Source: Fischerella sp. PCC 9605
GTDB lineage: Bacteria; Cyanobacteriota; Cyanobacteriia; Cyanobacteriales; Nostocaceae
Direction of reading: 5' to 3'
Length of the DNA stretch: 64,000 bases
Assembly (NCBI RefSeq): GCF_000517105.1
Contig: NZ_KI912151.1
Location: 938,125 to 1,002,124 of the forward strand
Made by a program: the position numbers and the translations under genes. Of this stretch, positions 61,642 through 64,000 are shown piece by piece (position 1 is the stretch's first letter; every line of letters starts with the position of its first letter). Below the pieces are notes generated by a model, which saw only the letters and a program-made list of their open reading frames with translations, was not told the DNA's origin and searched no databases.

Positions 61642-64000
61642 TTAATATTTTTTGAGAAACTCTAGAATTTGTTTTCCCTTAAAACCTTTGGCAAGTTGGC
61701 GCAGATGGGTGGCAAAAGGTACCAATTTTTCATCCAATTCCTCTAGTTCTACGGTTCGTTCTGCAATGCCTCTCAGGTCGCCCTTCATTCCCAAATCTAA
61801 CAAAATTGCCAGTTCTTCTGCTGGTGGTGCAATCAATTTTGGCTCGTTTCCAGACTCCAGCCTTGGCTCGTTTCCAGACTCCAGCCTGGGAATGCCACCT
61901 CTTTCCTGCTCATAAACCCATTCCAACCCCAAGTGAACCCGTAATTTTTCTAAAAGTTCTGTTACCTGGATTGGTTTGGAGAGAAAATCATCGCAACCAA
62001 CTTCTCGGCTTTGCTTTTGATCGAAATCAAAAACGCTAGCTGAGATGGCAATTACTATCACTTCTTTAAGTTCTGGTAACATCCTGAGGCGACGGGTGGC
62101 TTCAAAGCCGTCCATCACGTTCATGACCAAATCCATAAAAATTACATCTGGCTTAAATTCAAGTGCTTTTTTAATACCATCTAAGCCATCTGTTGCTTCT
62201 GTGACTTCAAAACCTAAAGGCTGTAGTAGATTAATCAAGACAGAACGATTTGCCCATTTATCGTCTACCACCAAAACTTTTCGTTTAGAACCAACAAAAC
62301 TAATAATGTTGCATTCATTGACGCTCTTAGCATTAGTTTGTTGAAAACCCTTGGGTAAATCCAAATCTAGCCAAAAAATGCTCCCTTTACCTAAAGTACT
62401 CTTTACCTTGAGTTCGCCGCCCATCATTTGAGCTAATTGACGGCTAATTGCCAATCCCAATCCTGTACCTTCAGTCTTACGACTATCCTCACCCACTTGC
62501 TTGAACGGCAAAAAGATTTCTTCTAATTGCTCCGGTGCAATGCCAATCCCTGTATCTTCGACTTGAAATCGAATTCTGTCATTTGTCATTTGTCCTACCC
62601 TACGGGAAGCCGCCCGAAGGGCGTCTATGTCATTTGTCATTGGCTTAAAATCCTTTGACTTTTGACAATTGACTATTGACTCTTGACTAATAACATTCAC
62701 TGTGAAAGTTATACTACCTTTTTCTGTAAATTTGACCGCATTGCTAAGTAAATTAATCAAAACCTGGCGCAATCGTTTTTCATCGGCTCGAATAACTCTT
62801 GGCAGTGGAGATAGCGCTTTGTAAATTAACGAAATTCCTTTTTGTTCGGCGCGAATGCGGCAAATCTCAGCTATACTCTCAAGAAATTCTGGAAAATGAA
62901 AATCTTTGAGATAAAGTTCCATTTTCCGAGCTTCAATTTTGGAGAGGTCTAAAATATCGTTAATTAATGTGAGTAAGTGTTCACCACATTGATAAATAAT
63001 GTTTACACCATTCTTTTGCTGTTCTGTTAAATTTTTGTCTTTCTGAAAGATTTGAGCGTAGCCCAAAATACCATTGAGCGGGGTACGAAGTTCATGACTC
63101 ATGTTAGCTAGGAATTCGCTCTTGGCACGGTTGGCGGCGGCGGCTGTTTCTTCGGCTCGTTGGCGATCGCGAATTTCCTGTTGTAATTGTAAATTCTTAT
63201 TTTGTAACTCCAGCGTTCGCTCTTGTACTTTTGCTGCCAGTGTCCGATTATATTCCTCCAAATCATGATAAAGACGGGCATTTTCAATCGAGATTGCCGC
63301 TTGAGAAGATAAAAGTTGCAAAACTTCCAACCGCTCTGGCGTAAATGCCCCAGCGGTCAAGTTATTTTCTAAATAAAGAATGCCAACAAGCTTACCTTGA
63401 TTAACAATCGGCGTACATAAAATAGACTTGGGTTTGTGGTTAATGATATAGCTATCCGTCGTAAAAACTCCCTCACGGCTAGCGTCATTCAGTACGACAT
63501 TCTCATGAGTTCGACGTACATAATTAATCACAGATATTGGTAGCTGCTGACTCGACTCTACAGGTGTCGATTCCTGCACGTTTATCTCATCTTGCCCAAA
63601 ACTTCCTGAAGCTTCTATGAATAAATTCCCTGCTTTTTCTAATATTAAAAATCCTGTTTCTGCACCAGCATTTTCAATCACAATTTGCATCAATTTAGCT
63701 AGCAACTTGTCCAAAACAATTTCGCCAGAAAGAGCTTGAGAGGCTTTCATCACTGTGGCTAAATCAAAAACTATGGAACTATTTGCAGTCATAGAGCTAA
63801 TTGTCCTATTCATCTCTATATCTTGGCTTTTTCGCTCCGATATCCGAGAGAAAATATGAGAATATCTTGCTTCCAAATCTCTAACTTTTGCAATTGCTCC
63901 CCAGCGAATATATCCATAGTAAGCATCAGTTAGATAGGTCTGAGCAACCTTTTCTCTACTACGCTCAAAATAAAACTTTGCTGCCAGTTCATTTGCTAGC
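61642..64000 (-). CDS. Trifunctional kinase C-terminus: GAF-HisKA-HATPase-REC, truncated at window end
   Basis: The frame is open through base 64000, and the first visible residues (LANELAAKFYFERSREKVAQ, TYLTDAYYGYIRWGAIAKVR, then DLEARYSHIFS) match the connector in cyanobacterial proteins that combine a Ser/Thr kinase, an AAA/helical sensor region and a histidine kinase. The visible part has a GAF domain (LSGEIVLDKLLAKLMQIVIENAG, PIVNQGKLVGILYLENN), HisKA (SEFLANMSHELRTPLNGILG), HATPase ([32 protein letters not shown]) and REC (VLVVDDKWANR; Asp in VIFMDLVMNVMDG). The start lies beyond the window. Confidence 0.88.
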   Translation of the reverse strand, partial: LANELAAKFYFERSREKVAQTYLTDAYYGYIRWGAIAKVRDLEARYSHIFSRISERKSQDIEMNRTISSMTANSSIVFDLATVMKASQALSGEIVLDKLLAKLMQIVIENAGAETGFLILEKAGNLFIEASGSFGQDEINVQESTPVESSQQLPISVINYVRRTHENVVLNDASREGVFTTDSYIINHKPKSILCTPIVNQGKLVGILYLENNLTAGAFTPERLEVLQLLSSQAAISIENARLYHDLEEYNRTLAAKVQERTLELQNKNLQLQQEIRDRQRAEETAAAANRAKSEFLANMSHELRTPLNGILGYAQIFQKDKNLTEQQKNGVNIIYQCGEHLLTLINDILDLSKIEARKMELYLKDFHFPEFLESIAEICRIRAEQKGISLIYKALSPLPRVIRADEKRLRQVLINLLSNAVKFTEKGSITFTVNVISQESIVNCQKSKDFKPMTNDIDALRAASRRVGQMTNDRIRFQVEDTGIGIAPEQLEEIFLPFKQVGEDSRKTEGTGLGLAISRQLAQMMGGELKVKSTLGKGSIFWLDLDLPKGFQQTNAKSVNECNIISFVGSKRKVLVVDDKWANRSVLINLLQPLGFEVTEATDGLDGIKKALEFKPDVIFMDLVMNVMDGFEATRRLRMLPELKEVIVIAISASVFDFDQKQSREVGCDDFLSKPIQVTELLEKLRVHLGLEWVYEQERGGIPRLESGNEPRLESGNEPKLIAPPAEELAILLDLGMKGDLRGIAERTVELEELDEKLVPFATHLRQLAKGFKGKQILEFLKKY
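61837..61889 (-). repeat. Duplicated 24-base unit coding RLESGNEP in the kinase
   Basis: The 24-base unit TGGCTCGTTTCCAGACTCCA.. occurs twice in tandem. It gives PRLESGNEP twice in the linker after the last receiver. Confidence 0.7.
62582..62700 (-). repeat. Palindromic 57-base repeat and heptamers in frame within the kinase
   Basis: Bases 62582-62638 match the intergenic copy at 15771-15827 at 55 of 57 positions. Adjacent TTGACAATTGACTATTGACTC units also belong to the heptamer class. The translated insert (DIDALRAASRRVGQ plus SQESIVNCQKSKDF) splits a strand pair of the HATPase domain just before the G1 box. Confidence 0.85.

Noticed and set aside
1-64000. tRNA and rRNA genes
   Set aside because: I read all intergenic gaps for cloverleaf and T-loop (GGTTCRA) patterns and found none that close properly. 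A tRNAscan run could still find one.

Overview
The window is chromosomal DNA from a cyanobacterium, most likely a filamentous, Nostocales-type one. Evidence: the HIP1 octamer (GCGATCGC) is scattered through almost every gene. There are phycobiliprotein genes, a CP43-like chlorophyll protein, a cyanobacterial phytochrome, tocopherol genes, a high-light-inducible protein, a Ktr potassium system and several cyanobacteria-only families. The intergenic DNA is full of heptamer-like repeats (variants of TTAGTAG and TGACTAA), as is typical of Nostocales. No rRNA, tRNA, CRISPR array or intact insertion sequence was recognised.

Layout. 1-4351: 5'-truncated SF1 helicase translationally coupled to a winged-helix-like protein of unknown function. 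4632-6499: gshA and trmL. 6500-9532: a long leader carrying a c-di-AMP (ydaO-type) riboswitch, then a LysM/M23 cell-wall hydrolase. 9628-12896 (minus): a TerB-like acidic protein, a lipase-like hydrolase and a free-standing ClpC N-domain. 13272-17457: ppsA and a protein mannosyltransferase-like gene. 17917-22008: cphA-rcpA phytochrome two-component pair plus a second REC-kinase. 22378-33768: mixed housekeeping and hypothetical genes (HAD, NDH-2, ChaB, a PLD lipoprotein with an EF-hand, cysteine desulfurase, DUF1995, pentapeptide protein, YraN, QueA). 33941-39955: TPR proteins, ktrA/ktrB, a tocopherol methyltransferase and homogentisate phytyltransferase. 40260-47904: an HLIP gene with a probable RpaB (HLR1) site, cobA-hemD fusion, coaE, tldD, DUF2079 and a GT4 glycosyltransferase. 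48031-52465: a relic of a DNA methyltransferase, a LysR regulator and a low-light/far-red antenna module (apcD4-like, apcB3-like, isiX-like). 52782-55474: a DapF homologue lacking both catalytic cysteines, an S41 protease and an LMW phosphatase. 55573-64000: a second cysteine desulfurase, Uma2, a DUF1400 hydrolase, a MITE-like element, and two large hybrid histidine kinases, the last running off the window end.

The most interesting points are these. (1) The apcD4/apcB3/isiX antenna cluster has a divergent LysR gene, and its IsiX-like protein carries a 135-residue tyrosine-rich repeat tail. (2) The c-di-AMP riboswitch lies upstream of the wall hydrolase. (3) Mobile or intergenic repeats have been absorbed into coding sequence several times: in frame inside ppsA, yraN and a kinase, as the signal peptide of a hydrolase, and as the start codon of a mannosyltransferase. 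(4) The DapF-like protein has Ser at both positions that are normally catalytic Cys. (5) The coupled helicase plus winged-helix pair has no known function.
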